DNA of 64,000 bases from Methanocorpusculum vombati (GCF_026891935.1 NZ_JAPTGC010000007.1:62001-126000), one strand, 5' to 3'; positions 17,355-25,986 are shown, counted from the stretch's first letter. Notes: generated by a model not told the origin, from the sequence alone. A program made the numbers and translations.

Positions 17355-18380
17355 TTACCCGTACACTGCCCGGACAGAGCGGCTGCCGATCCGTGATACA
17401 AGCGAGAGTGCCGGAGACTGTGTCCATTCCTTTGCGTATCCCGGATCAAGACAGATGAGGTTTGCGGGTTCTCCTTCTTCGATGATGCCCCGATGACCGA
17501 GAAGGGAAAAACCGCCGGTTGCCATGGTAAGTGTTTCTTCGGGCGATGTTTTATACACGGTGGTGAGGAATGCACATTCGGCGAACATGTCGGGAGCAAC
17601 AAACATGACATTGTCGGTACCAAGCCAGAGTGTGCATCCGGCATCGATCATTTTTCGTACCGGAGGGCGTGCTGCGGTGGTTGTTCCGCCCAGTATCCAG
17701 TTGGACCGCGGACAGAGAACCAGGGGGATATTTCGGTCGGCAGCTTCGCGTATGTGGCGGTCCTCGAAATAGGTTGCGTGAATGATGAAATCCGGGTCCA
17801 GTGCAAACGCATCGTCGATGTCTTTCGTTCCCGCTTCCCCGGCATGAATGGCGATGCGTTTCCCTGCGGCGCGGGCGCGTTCCACTGCGGCAAGATCTGC
17901 GGCGGGATGTTTTGCGCTGCTGAGACCAAGCCCGTCCGCCGAAAACTCGCCCCCATCCCGTCCGAAGATTACGGGATGAATGCCGGGTATTACCGCCTGC
18001 TGCAGAAGCCGGACACCGTCCTCCCCTCCCTCCCGGAACTCGGCGAATGCTGCGGTGCCGGTTGCGTGCATGAACTGCATTGTCTCCTGCATTGCAGCGC
18101 TCAGACGAACGTCCGGGGTTGCGCGGAGAATTCTGTGTTTCAGTCCGTCGGGTGGTGCGACAAGGTCTGCAAGCGGTCGGCCCCCGACTGGTGTATCCAT
18201 CGCAACGGTATCGGCTATATGGGTGTGGGCGTTGAAAAATGCCGGTGCTATCCATCGGGTTACCGGTTTTTTACTCTCCGCAATACAAGTGATACTACCC
18301 TTTTCAATACTGATGGATACATTGCGCGGTGAAAATGTTTCCCCACAGAATGCGAGTCCCTGCACTTCTCCGTCCGGCAT
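17355..18380 (-). CDS. Metal-dependent amidohydrolase, nucleoside/cytosine deaminase-like
   Basis: The 341-residue enzyme has the amidohydrolase TIM-barrel metal and catalytic set: 'NAHTHIAD' (His52, His54), 'AIHAGEAG' (His179, Glu182), 'IIHATYFED' (His201) and 'LGTDNVMF' (Asp256). The HxxE and GTDN motifs fit the deaminase branch (cytosine, guanine or adenosine-type substrates), but it is shorter than archaeal DadD or MtaD. The substrate cannot be read from sequence. It is divergent from the Sec61 beta gene with about 54 bases between starts. Confidence 0.8.
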   Translation of the reverse strand: MPDGEVQGLAFCGETFSPRNVSISIEKGSITCIAESKKPVTRWIAPAFFNAHTHIADTVAMDTPVGGRPLADLVAPPDGLKHRILRATPDVRLSAAMQETMQFMHATGTAAFAEFREGGEDGVRLLQQAVIPGIHPVIFGRDGGEFSADGLGLSSAKHPAADLAAVERARAAGKRIAIHAGEAGTKDIDDAFALDPDFIIHATYFEDRHIREAADRNIPLVLCPRSNWILGGTTTAARPPVRKMIDAGCTLWLGTDNVMFVAPDMFAECAFLTTVYKTSPEETLTMATGGFSLLGHRGIIEEGEPANLICLDPGYAKEWTQSPALSLVSRIGSRSVRAVYG

Positions 18381-18402
18381 ATCTGCTGATCTTCCTCCTG
18401 AG

Positions 18403-18410
18403 TTTATATG
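18403..18410 (+). promoter_or_regulatory. TATA element for the Sec61 beta gene
   Basis: TTTATATG sits about 29 bases before the Sec61 beta ATG, the spacing expected for a leaderless archaeal transcript. Confidence 0.55.
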
Positions 18411-18434
18411 TTTGGAGCGGGAACATAATATGGT

Positions 18435-18596
18435 ATGGCATCAAAGAAGTCGGGCAGAGGATTAAGTTCATCCGCAGGTCTTGTTACGTATTATGATGCC
18501 GACAACCGGACGGCTGTTCATATCGGTCCGAAGACCGTTCTGATTGTCGTGGCAGTTGTTGGTGTTGCAGTATACCTGCTGAATTTCTTCTTCTAA
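18435..18596 (+). CDS. Preprotein translocase subunit Sec61 beta (SecG)
   Basis: This 53-residue gene encodes the small subunit of the archaeal SecYE-beta protein-conducting channel. The N-terminus is a basic, Ser/Gly-rich cytosolic segment ('ASKKSGRGLSSSAGLVTYYDAD'-like, with the conserved GLxxYYD). It is followed by 'IGPKTVLIVVAVVGVAVYLLNFF', a single C-terminal membrane helix. The AGLV.YY.....I.P motif is diagnostic. A TATA element 29 bases upstream supports the start. The other reading from the ATG at 18430 is out of frame. Confidence 0.92.
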   Translation: MASKKSGRGLSSSAGLVTYYDADNRTAVHIGPKTVLIVVAVVGVAVYLLNFFF

Positions 18597-18676
18597 ATCA
18601 TTCCGGGGTTTGGAGACCCCTGCAGGGATTTGCGCTGTCATTTTTGACAGCGGTATTTTTTTGAAATCTGTTTTGT

Positions 18677-19165
18677 TCAGAGGGTAATTTCCTGAACTTT
18701 GTTTCCGTGCTCTTCCACAATCCGCCGGATGTCGGCATAGGCTATCCAGACGGTGATAGTATTGGTATTGGGGTGAACACCGATGCACGGTTTTTCGATC
18801 AGATCCGCGTCGAAGATTACCTCAACCGCAGAGTCGTGATCGTTGAGGATGCCAAAGGGTGTTACCTCGCCCCGCGAGAGACTGAGATACCGGGTGAGGC
18901 GTTCTGCCGAGGCGAAACCAAGGGCGGTCGATCCGATCTTTTCTGCAAGTGTTTTGAGGTCGGCGGTTTTTTTGCCGCAGAGCACCACAAGAAAGTGCCG
19001 CTTTCCCTTTGCGTCGCGCAAAAAAAGATTTTTACAGACCTCACCAAGGTCAGGTACACCAAGGTTCTCCATGTCTTCATAGGTGTATGCGGCCGGATGG
19101 CGGGTTATCCTGTAGGGTATTTTTTTCTCGTCCAGCAGGGCAAAGACAGGGTCTTCCGGATTCAT
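18677..19165 (-). CDS. YbaK/ProX-type aminoacyl-tRNA deacylase
   Basis: The 162-residue protein starts 'ALLDEKKIPYRITRHPAAYTYEDM' and has 'CKNLFLRDAKGKRHFLVVLCGKK' and 'VTPFGILNDHDSAVEVIFD'. These are the landmarks of the ProX/PrdX branch of the YbaK family, stand-alone editing enzymes that remove alanine from mischarged tRNA-Pro. The conserved Lys in 'LFLRDAKGK' and the 'GxxxPFGxL' loop are present. It ends 5 bases from the cofE gene upstream on the same strand, so the two are probably co-transcribed. Confidence 0.9.
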   Translation of the reverse strand: MNPEDPVFALLDEKKIPYRITRHPAAYTYEDMENLGVPDLGEVCKNLFLRDAKGKRHFLVVLCGKKTADLKTLAEKIGSTALGFASAERLTRYLSLSRGEVTPFGILNDHDSAVEVIFDADLIEKPCIGVHPNTNTITVWIAYADIRRIVEEHGNKVQEITL

Positions 19166-19170
19166 ATTTC

Positions 19171-19908
19171 TCAGATGTGAAGGGCTTTTCGAATCAGGTC
19201 TTCCTCTTTGGTGAAGTAGAGGGAGTCATGGCCTTTCCAGGTCCCGCACCCGGAGAATTTGACAACCGGAATGCCGTTGTTGCTCTCGCCCATGATGAAG
19301 TTGGAGAAGGCGGCAATTTCATCAACGACTGCTTCTTCCGTAATCTCAAGTTCCAGACCGAAGAGATCGTGGTCGCCGCGGAAGTCGCGGATAGCGGTCA
19401 TACCGGCCCAGCCGATGGCGTTACCGGTCTGTCCGCGGCGGAAGGCACGGCCGCAGGTGTCGGTTACGATAACGCCGACGTTTTTCTTGGTTATCTGATG
19501 AATTTTTTCCCGGATCTCGCGGGCTTCGGCCATCGGGTCCTTTGGCAGGAGAATGATGTTTTTGCCTTCGATATTGCTGTTGTCAACTCCGGCGCGCACC
19601 CCTACGTGGCCGAAGGGGAGTTCAGAGAGGAGAAACGGATATTCTATAATGATGTCGGCAGATGAGTCCAGGACTCCCTGAACGAACCTGGGATCTTCTC
19701 CGGTTTTTGCAGCAATCCTTTCTGCGTTTTGGGTTGGCGTGATCTCTGCGAGCGCCCGCACATAGCCTTTGGCTTTGGATACGATTGTTGAGGCGACACA
19801 GATGATATCGCCGTTTTCAAAACCGGTGTTTGCACAGATGATCGAAGCGATGTCGTCACCCTTTTGTATGAGCGGAATTCCGGAAATTCCGGTTACCTGA
19901 ACTGACAT
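19171..19908 (-). CDS. cofE: Coenzyme F420-0:L-glutamate ligase
   Basis: CofE adds the gamma-linked glutamates to F420-0, using GTP. The 245-residue protein carries 'IPLIQKGDDIASII', 'GDIICVASTIVSKAKG', 'LPFGHVGVRAGVDNSN', 'VTDTCGRAFRRGQTGNAIGWAG' and 'ELEITEEAVVDEIAA', a near-complete match to archaeal CofE. The F420 requirement ties the genome to methanogens or related archaea. It heads a short minus-strand unit with the YbaK/ProX-type gene. Confidence 0.97.
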   Translation of the reverse strand: MSVQVTGISGIPLIQKGDDIASIICANTGFENGDIICVASTIVSKAKGYVRALAEITPTQNAERIAAKTGEDPRFVQGVLDSSADIIIEYPFLLSELPFGHVGVRAGVDNSNIEGKNIILLPKDPMAEAREIREKIHQITKKNVGVIVTDTCGRAFRRGQTGNAIGWAGMTAIRDFRGDHDLFGLELEITEEAVVDEIAAFSNFIMGESNNGIPVVKFSGCGTWKGHDSLYFTKEEDLIRKALHI

Positions 19909-20011
19909 TACCTGTGATATGCACCTGTGTGATTATAAAGTCGGGGGTTTTGTACTGGGCGCTAAGAGATACTTTTTTTAGTCTTCAGGTCGATCAACTC
20001 ATATAACCGCA

Positions 20012-20284
20012 ATGAGTACCTATCGCGTTATCCGCTGCCCGGGCTGCCATCAGTTTACGTATACGGATCAGTATGGAAAGTGGAAGCTCTGTCCGGTCTG
20101 CGGGGAGGTTATCTCGCTGGAACGCGTGCCCATCTATCTGGAGGTGGATGATTTTTCGCAGGCCGAGGTCTTGATAAAAGAGGTGGAGCGGTATTTGTAC
20201 CGGAGCGGGCGTCTGGATCTGACACCCGCAGAGGTGGATCTGATACGCGAGAAGTATCTTGCCTGGCTGCACGCAGCGGTATAA
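20012..20284 (+). CDS. Small zinc-ribbon protein, DUF1922-like
   Basis: The 90-residue protein has an N-terminal zinc ribbon from 'RCPGCHQFTYTDQYGKWKLCPVCG' (Cys9, Cys12, Cys28, Cys31). It continues into a helical tail ending 'DLIREKYLAWLH'. The N-terminal half looks like archaeal DUF1922 ribbons of unknown function. It converges with another zinc-ribbon gene, the two stop codons being one base apart. Confidence 0.7.
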   Translation: MSTYRVIRCPGCHQFTYTDQYGKWKLCPVCGEVISLERVPIYLEVDDFSQAEVLIKEVERYLYRSGRLDLTPAEVDLIREKYLAWLHAAV

Positions 20285-20285
20285 C

Positions 20286-20438
20286 TTACCAGAGTCTGCC
20301 GCAGTTGGGACAGAGAATTGCCGGACGACGACCGCATTTGGGGCAGAGGAGCTGACCGTGCGAGTTCTGGATGAGTTCCGTTCCACACTCGCGGCAGTAA
20401 ATCTCTTTTTTGAAACCGCAGATGTGTTCAACTACCAT
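20286..20438 (-). CDS. 50-residue CPxCG-type zinc-finger microprotein
   Basis: The frame opens at an ATG at 20438 and ends with TAA at 20286. The protein has paired cysteines 'CREC', 'CPKCG' and 'CPNCG' plus an early Cys7, spaced to bind one or two zinc ions. Length and the CPxCG motifs match the archaeal zinc-finger microprotein class. It is convergent with the zinc-ribbon gene at 20012. No function can be assigned. Confidence 0.75.
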   Translation of the reverse strand: MVVEHICGFKKEIYCRECGTELIQNSHGQLLCPKCGRRPAILCPNCGRLW

Positions 20439-20574
20439 ATGGATAATACCTCTGCACGGAAGCGGATAAATTTAGTGCTTGAACGGATTTTGTTCCAACA
20501 GCTTCTTGGTGCAGGATCAAAATCTCCCGTCATTTTTCCCGGACCCGGAGAATCGTGATCCCGCCTGATGCAGC

Positions 20575-20593
20575 AAACAAAAAAAAGAAAAAA
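20575..20593 (-). terminator. T-rich terminator after guaB
   Basis: Directly after the guaB stop, the minus strand reads as two T-runs (six and eight T) broken by a C. T-tracts at this position are the usual archaeal intrinsic termination signal. Confidence 0.55.
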
Positions 20594-22063
20594 TCAGAGG
20601 CCCATGCGGTAGTTCGGGGCCTCGTCTGTGATCAGAATGTCATGCGGATGGCTCTCCTTCAGACCAGCCGCAGTAATTCGCACAAAGCGTGCATTCTTCC
20701 GCATCGACTCAATATCCTTGCTGCCGGTGTACCCCATCGCAGACTTCAGACCGCCGATCGTCTGATAAATCACATCCGTCACCGATCCGACATACGGCGT
20801 TGCGCCTTCGACACCCTCCGGCACATACTTCGTCGCACCGATGCCTTTCTTCTGGAAGTACCGGTCGCTCGACTGGCCGGACGTCATCACACCAAGCGAA
20901 CCCATACCGCGGTACTGCTTATAGCGGCGCCCCTTCACCACAATGATCTTGCCGGGTGCTTCATCGGTTCCCGCAAACATACTGCCCATCATTACCGATG
21001 ATGCACCGGCAACAATTGCCTTCGCCACATCGCCGCTGTACTTCACGCCGCCGTCCGCAATCACCGGTACGCCCGCAGGCTCTGCCACATCGCATACATT
21101 CGCAATCGCCGAGACCTGGGGAACACCGACACCCGCAACAATGCGGGTCGTACAGATCGAACCCGGACCGATACCAACCTTGATACCGTCCACAAAGTCC
21201 ACCAGCTCACGGGCTGCCGCAGCTGTTGCAATGTTTCCGGCAACCACATCGCAGGAGACCGAACCCTTAATGTCCTTTACTCCTTTGACCACATGCATGT
21301 TGTGGCCGTGGGCGCAGTCCACAATAATTGCATCAACCCCGGCCTCGGCCAGCATCAGCGCACGGTTCATATCAAACGGACCGACCGCCGCTGCAACCCG
21401 GAGATTGCCGTTTCTGTCGCGGTTTGCGTTTGGATACTGCTGTTTTTCCAGAAGATCCTGCATCGTAATGATACCGATCAGTTTCCCTTTCTCATCCACG
21501 ACCGGCAGCCGCTCAACCTTCTTTGCATACATCGTGTTGATGGCCTCATCCGCGGTGATGTCCTCCTTCACCGTAATCGGCCGCTTCGTCATGATTGTAT
21601 CGACCGTCTCCGCACCCAGCTTGTGGACCACACCGCGCACATCACGGCGGGACACAATACCGACCAGCTTTCCCTTCGGGCCGACGACCGGAACACCGCC
21701 GATGCCGTGCATGTCCATCAGGTTTGCCACAAATCCGATCGTTGTATCAGGCGTCACGTACCGGACATCGCGCTCGATCACCTTTTCGGCATTCTTCACA
21801 TGCTCCACAAAGGCAACCTCCTGCTCCGGCGTACAGTTTCTGTGCAAAACTCCGATACCGCCGGCACGTGCCAGAGCAATCGCCATTGCCGACTCCGTAA
21901 CCGTATCCATGGCCGAACTCACGAGCGGAATTGACAGGGGAATATTCTTCGAAAATCTCGACTTCACATCCGCATCGCTCGGCTCGGTCCAGGACTCCGC
22001 CGGTTCAATCAGCACATCGTCAAACGTTAATGCCGTTGGAATATTGAGTTTGTCACTGTACAT
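20594..22063 (-). CDS. guaB: Inosine-5'-monophosphate dehydrogenase
   Basis: The 489-residue enzyme oxidises IMP to XMP with NAD, the committed step to GMP. It has the N-terminal 'TALTFDDVLIEPAES', two CBS domains (about 95-205: 'VERDVRYVTPDTTIGFVA' and 'MTKRPITVKEDITADEAI'), 'GIGPGSICTTRIVAGVGVPQ' with the catalytic Cys, and 'DGGVKYSGDVAKA' plus 'YRGMGSLG' for phosphate and flap. Full length. It follows mfnB by 5 bases on the same strand, an unusual purine-methanofuran pairing. Confidence 0.97.
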   Translation of the reverse strand: MYSDKLNIPTALTFDDVLIEPAESWTEPSDADVKSRFSKNIPLSIPLVSSAMDTVTESAMAIALARAGGIGVLHRNCTPEQEVAFVEHVKNAEKVIERDVRYVTPDTTIGFVANLMDMHGIGGVPVVGPKGKLVGIVSRRDVRGVVHKLGAETVDTIMTKRPITVKEDITADEAINTMYAKKVERLPVVDEKGKLIGIITMQDLLEKQQYPNANRDRNGNLRVAAAVGPFDMNRALMLAEAGVDAIIVDCAHGHNMHVVKGVKDIKGSVSCDVVAGNIATAAAARELVDFVDGIKVGIGPGSICTTRIVAGVGVPQVSAIANVCDVAEPAGVPVIADGGVKYSGDVAKAIVAGASSVMMGSMFAGTDEAPGKIIVVKGRRYKQYRGMGSLGVMTSGQSSDRYFQKKGIGATKYVPEGVEGATPYVGSVTDVIYQTIGGLKSAMGYTGSKDIESMRKNARFVRITAAGLKESHPHDILITDEAPNYRMGL

Positions 22064-22068
22064 TTTGC

Positions 22069-22758
22069 TTACCTGACCATCTGAATTGCTTTTGCTACCA
22101 GCTCTGCTTTGACCATCGTTGACCGGTCGCCGCCGCAGACCATACCACGGACGCCGATGATCTCGGGATCGATCTCCTGTAAGACCGGAATATCCTCAAA
22201 CTTCAGGGAACCGGCAAGGGCCGTTCCCAGACCAAGCGACCGGTTCTGATCCGTAAATGCCTGCAGAGCCTCTTTGTTCATAAACTCAAACGTACTTTTG
22301 CCGTCCTTTTTGCCGGTATCAATCATTGCAAAATCGGCTCCGCACTCCGCGGCAATCGGGGACATAACCTGCGGGGCAATCGTTCCCAGCCGGACATAGT
22401 CGGAGTATGCGGCAATGACCACGGTTTTCTCCGGGAACGGTTCCTTGACGGCACGAACCACACCCTTAATGACATCACGGGCAGCATCCTTGTCGTTGAA
22501 CATCAGACCGATCTTTACAAAATCTGCACCGGCGCATGCCGCACCGTATGCGGCAAGAGCTGCATTGCCCGGCGTCGGTCCGTAGTCCCCGATAGCGGCG
22601 GAGACCGGCTTGGTTCCGGCAAGCTTTTTAATTTCGCGGATAACCCACGGAAAATTCGCACCCAGCGACCCTTCAGCGGGACGCTTCACATCAATAATGT
22701 CAGCATCGAGGCAGAACTTTGCCTCTTCTATAGAGCTTGGGCTGACTAAGAGTTTCAT
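22069..22758 (-). CDS. mfnB: (5-formylfuran-3-yl)methyl phosphate synthase
   Basis: MfnB condenses two glyceraldehyde-3-phosphate molecules into the furan precursor of methanofuran, the C1 carrier of methanogenesis. The 229-residue protein starts 'KLLVSPSSIEEA' and has 'IIDVKRPAEGSLGANFPWVI', 'GDYGPTPGNAALAAYG', 'DFVKIGLM' and 'MIDTGKKDGKS', the DUF556 signature with its reactive lysines. The Met at 22758 is chosen because the family begins there; an upstream Met at 22797 adds a non-conserved extension. A CTTATTAAG element about 25 bases upstream suits a leaderless promoter. Confidence 0.95.
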   Translation of the reverse strand: MKLLVSPSSIEEAKFCLDADIIDVKRPAEGSLGANFPWVIREIKKLAGTKPVSAAIGDYGPTPGNAALAAYGAACAGADFVKIGLMFNDKDAARDVIKGVVRAVKEPFPEKTVVIAAYSDYVRLGTIAPQVMSPIAAECGADFAMIDTGKKDGKSTFEFMNKEALQAFTDQNRSLGLGTALAGSLKFEDIPVLQEIDPEIIGVRGMVCGGDRSTMVKAELVAKAIQMVR

Positions 22759-22866
22759 GGATATTATATGGTCTTTACCCTTAATAAGGACATTCACTTC
22801 TGGTCGCCGGAACGGGGAGACCCCGGGGATTTTTTATTCCCCGGCGCGTCATATACAATTACCAAG

Positions 22867-23550
22867 ATGGATGTTGTACTTGCAATGGATCTCAAGGACG
22901 GATACGTGGTGCACGGTAGTTCCGGGAACCGCGGGACCTATACGCCGCTGACCTGGGGTTTGTCCCCGTCGGCAGAGCCGTCCGCGTATCTTGCGGCGAT
23001 GCAGCCGAAGTATCTGTATGCAGCAGACCTTGATCGGATCGGAATGTGCGGGGATCATACAGAACTGATTCTCCGGCTTGCAGAGCGGGTTGCGGGACTC
23101 TGGGTGGATCGCGGATGCAGTATCCCCGAGGAGTATCTGCGGGGGGAAACCATCCATAATATTGTGGGAACCGAAACGATCGATGCTCCCCTCAATGAAT
23201 TTGCCGGCGGGTTCCTGAGTGTTGACGTCAAAGATGGTCACGTGATAGGTGCGGCATTTCCGCCTGCGGCCAGTCCCGCAGACGTGCTGCGTGCGGCGGA
23301 TGAAACCGATTTTGACGGATGTATTCTCTTAAACATCTCCTCGGTCGGTACCTCCTCGGGCATCGATCCCGCATATGCAGAACTGCTGCGGAGCAGTTCT
23401 GCGAAAAAACTTTACTACGGCGGTGGTGTGCGGTCGGTGGAGGATCTGCAGACTCTTGCCGATGCCGGGTTTGACGGCGCGATTGTTGCAACCGCGGTGC
23501 ACCGGGGAACGGTCCCGCTTGAGATCATCCGGGAGGGATCGTTTTGCTGA
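22867..23550 (+). CDS. HisA/HisF-related TIM-barrel protein
   Basis: The 227-residue protein is a HisA/HisF-like barrel: 'VVLAMDLKDGYVVHG' at the start (HisA has a similar D.K.G..V strand), 'LYAADLDRIGMCGDH', 'FLSVDVKDG' and 'YYGGGVRSVEDLQTLADAGFDGAIVATAVH' as the C-terminal phosphate-binding half. It belongs to the archaeal HisA/HisF-related group found in methanogens, whose substrate is not established. It is divergent from mfnB, and its stop overlaps the tmk TTG start. Confidence 0.8.
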   Translation: MDVVLAMDLKDGYVVHGSSGNRGTYTPLTWGLSPSAEPSAYLAAMQPKYLYAADLDRIGMCGDHTELILRLAERVAGLWVDRGCSIPEEYLRGETIHNIVGTETIDAPLNEFAGGFLSVDVKDGHVIGAAFPPAASPADVLRAADETDFDGCILLNISSVGTSSGIDPAYAELLRSSSAKKLYYGGGVRSVEDLQTLADAGFDGAIVATAVHRGTVPLEIIREGSFC

Positions 23551-24137
23551 TTACCCTTGAGGGCATCGACGGTTCCGGCAAGTCGACCCTCTATGAAGGG
23601 TTGAAAACCCGCCTTGCGGATCTTCATCCCCTCTTCACCCGTGAACCGGGAAGTCCGTACCTTGGCGACGCCGTCCGGCGCGCCATTGCCGCCGACGGTG
23701 ATCCGATGGTCGAAGCTGCGTTGTTCGTCGCCGACCATGCGGTGCATCTCGCCGAGGTTGTCCGACCGGCTCTGGCCGATGGCCGTATTGTCATCTCCGA
23801 CCGGTACTCGGATTCACGGTTTGCCTATCAGGAGGTATCGCTTGCCGGTGTCCATCCGGACCCGCACGGATGGCTGGAGGCAGTTCATGCAGGCTGGTCT
23901 GTACGGCCCGACATGACGATTCTTCTTGTCCTGCCGGTGGCGGTGGCGATGTCGCGGCTTGCGGGACGGTGCGAGCAGGAACACTTTGAACGGCAGGAGT
24001 TCTTAGAGGCCGTGCAGAAAAATTATCTTGCCCGTGCTGCGGAGGATCCGGCACGGTTTGTTCTGGTGGATGCCGACCGTGACGCGGAAACAATTCTCGA
24101 TTTTGTGGAGAAGAGTATTCGTGCAGCCGTACGGTAA
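23544..24137 (+). CDS. tmk: Thymidylate kinase
   Basis: The 197-residue kinase converts dTMP to dTDP. The P-loop is 'EGIDGSGKST' (6-15), the DRx motif is in 'VISDRYSDSRFAYQ', and 'TREPGSPYLGDAVR' is the dTMP-binding segment. A TTG at 23544 is used because the P-loop lies within six residues and the gene overlaps the HisA/F-like stop by seven bases. The stop codon lies inside a strong hairpin. Confidence 0.93.
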   Translation: MLITLEGIDGSGKSTLYEGLKTRLADLHPLFTREPGSPYLGDAVRRAIAADGDPMVEAALFVADHAVHLAEVVRPALADGRIVISDRYSDSRFAYQEVSLAGVHPDPHGWLEAVHAGWSVRPDMTILLVLPVAVAMSRLAGRCEQEHFERQEFLEAVQKNYLARAAEDPARFVLVDADRDAETILDFVEKSIRAAVR

Positions 24138-24156
24138 AGCCCGTCAGGGCTTTACC
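24133..24156 (+). terminator. Perfect 10-bp hairpin spanning the tmk stop codon
   Basis: GGTAAAGCCC (24133-24142) and GGGCTTTACC (24147-24156) are exact reverse complements separated by GTCA. The tmk TAA is inside the left arm. No T-run follows closely, so it may be an mRNA 3' stabiliser or processing site as much as a terminator. Confidence 0.5.
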
Positions 24157-24337
24157 CCGGTATCTCTATTCTATTTTTCAAACATCTGCGTGATGACAAT
24201 TTTTTTGAAAACAGTTCGTGAGTTTTTCCTCTTTCCGTCTACTCCTGCGAAGCGGTAAACCAAGTCGGGACGTTTGGCGTAAAGCCCATCACCTCGTTAG
24301 GATTAATGCGGGGCGGACTACATACAATAACACAGAT

Positions 24338-25228
24338 ATGATCAAGCTGCAGACACCGACAGAAACGATCGGCGGCGTCCCTCTCGGCAACCATATGCTC
24401 CTCGCCGCAGGAGTGCTCGGGACTACCGCCGCATCACTGTCACGAATGCTTCGCCTCGGGGCAGGCGGAGTTGTCACCAAATCAATCGGCCCGGAACCAA
24501 AAGACGGTCATCACGGCCCGTCGCTTATTCCGGTCGCAGGCGGCATCCTCAATGCAATGGGTCTGCCCAACCCCTCGCAGGAGTTCACCGGAGAAATTGC
24601 CCCGCTCCTTACCGCAAAAGAGCCGGTAGTTGTCAGCATCTTTGGCGGAACTCCGGCGGAGTTCGCCAAAGTTGCCGAATGGTTCCCGGACGCCCCTGCG
24701 TTTGAACTCAACCTCTCCTGTCCGCACGCCGAAGGATACGGCGCTGCGATCGGCGCAAACCCGCGTGTCGTGCGGGAGTGTACCGAAGCCGTCAAGGCCT
24801 TTGGGAAACCGGTCTGGGTCAAACTCACCCCGAACGTCGCCGACATCGGGGTAATCGGCAGAGCCGCAGAGGAGGGAGGAGCAGACGCGGTCGTTGCCAT
24901 CAATACCGTAAAGGCAATGCGCATCTCAACCGGCATGCGCCGCCCGGTTCTCGGAAACAAGTTCGGCGGCCTTTCGGGAACAGCCGTGTTCCCGATTGCG
25001 GTGCGTGCAGTGTATGATCTCTATGAAGCATGTACCATCCCCATCATCGGCTGCGGCGGTGTCTCCACCGCCGACAACGTCCTTGAGATGATGATGGCGG
25101 GCGCTGCGGCTGTTGAGATCGGCAGCGCGGTCTATGATAACATCAATGTCTTCTCCGACATCGCCGAGGATCTGTATGATGCGAACGGAATACCTGCCGG
25201 AGAAATTGTGGGGTGCGCTCATGACTGA
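24338..25228 (+). CDS. pyrD: Dihydroorotate dehydrogenase B, catalytic subunit
   Basis: The 296-residue FMN enzyme oxidises dihydroorotate in pyrimidine synthesis. 'LNLSCPHAEGYG' contains the class 1B catalytic Cys128, and 'WVKLTPNV', 'NKFGGLSG' and 'IIGCGGVSTADNV' are FMN and substrate loops. The Met at 24338 begins the family; the upstream open frame is not conserved-looking. The last eight bases overlap pyrK, which supplies electron transfer to NAD. The 200 bases before it hold the tmk hairpin and a second copy of GTAAAGCCC at about 24279. Confidence 0.95.
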   Translation: MIKLQTPTETIGGVPLGNHMLLAAGVLGTTAASLSRMLRLGAGGVVTKSIGPEPKDGHHGPSLIPVAGGILNAMGLPNPSQEFTGEIAPLLTAKEPVVVSIFGGTPAEFAKVAEWFPDAPAFELNLSCPHAEGYGAAIGANPRVVRECTEAVKAFGKPVWVKLTPNVADIGVIGRAAEEGGADAVVAINTVKAMRISTGMRRPVLGNKFGGLSGTAVFPIAVRAVYDLYEACTIPIIGCGGVSTADNVLEMMMAGAAAVEIGSAVYDNINVFSDIAEDLYDANGIPAGEIVGCAHD

Positions 25229-25982
25229 AGAACACATGCCGGTGGTGGTCACCATCACCAAAGTAATCGAGGAAACGCCGACCATCAAAACCTTCGTCTT
25301 CGACGAACTTTTCAACTTCCGGCCCGGTCAGTTCTGCATGGTCTGGGTACCGGGTGTTGACGAAATCCCGATGGCCTTCTCCGCTGCAAACGCCATCACC
25401 GTCATGAAAGTCGGGGACGCAACCGCAGCCCTCTTCACCCTCAAAGAGGGTGACAAAATCGGCATCCGGGGACCCTTCGGCAACGGATTTTTCCCGACCG
25501 GAAAAGTCCTCGCCATCGGCGGCGGCATCGGGGTCACGCCATTGTTCACCCTCGCCGCAAGCGGCGAGGTTGACACCTTCATTCTTGGGGCGCGAACCGC
25601 CGAAGAGCTGGTCTTTGCGGATGAACTTGCAAACGTAACCGACCTGAAGATTGCAACCGACGACGGAACCCGCGGATATCACGGATTTGTCACCGGTATT
25701 CTCGACCAGCTTGACGCAACAGAATATGATACCATCTGCGTCTGCGGTCCTGAGATGATGATGAAAGGAATCCTTGACCGGCTCGTAGCCAAAGGCATTG
25801 AGACACGGGGACAGTTCTCCCTGCACCGGTACATGAAATGCGGCGTCGGCGTCTGCGGCTCCTGCTGTATGGATCATGAAGGTCTCCGTGTCTGTCGTGA
25901 CGGCCCGGTTTTTACCGGCGACATCATCAAAAACAGCGAGTTTGCCCATCACCACCGGGGTCCTTCCGGAAGAAAGGAATAA
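25221..25982 (+). CDS. pyrK: Dihydroorotate dehydrogenase B, electron-transfer subunit
   Basis: The 253-residue subunit has a ferredoxin-reductase-like FAD domain ('FRPGQFCMVWVPG', 'GPFGNGFFP') and a nucleotide-binding domain ('LAIGGGIGVTPLFTLA'). A C-terminal 2Fe-2S site is formed by Cys207, 212, 215 and 225 ('KCGVGVCGSC...RVC'). It couples PyrD to NAD. The ATG is inside the end of pyrD (ATGACTGA overlap). Confidence 0.94.
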   Translation: MTEEHMPVVVTITKVIEETPTIKTFVFDELFNFRPGQFCMVWVPGVDEIPMAFSAANAITVMKVGDATAALFTLKEGDKIGIRGPFGNGFFPTGKVLAIGGGIGVTPLFTLAASGEVDTFILGARTAEELVFADELANVTDLKIATDDGTRGYHGFVTGILDQLDATEYDTICVCGPEMMMKGILDRLVAKGIETRGQFSLHRYMKCGVGVCGSCCMDHEGLRVCRDGPVFTGDIIKNSEFAHHHRGPSGRKE

Positions 25983-25986
25983 TACC

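Noticed and set aside
20943-22076. 377-codon frame opposite guaB
   Set aside because: Antisense to a full guaB; Ser/Thr/Pro-rich as expected for a shadow of GC-rich coding DNA.
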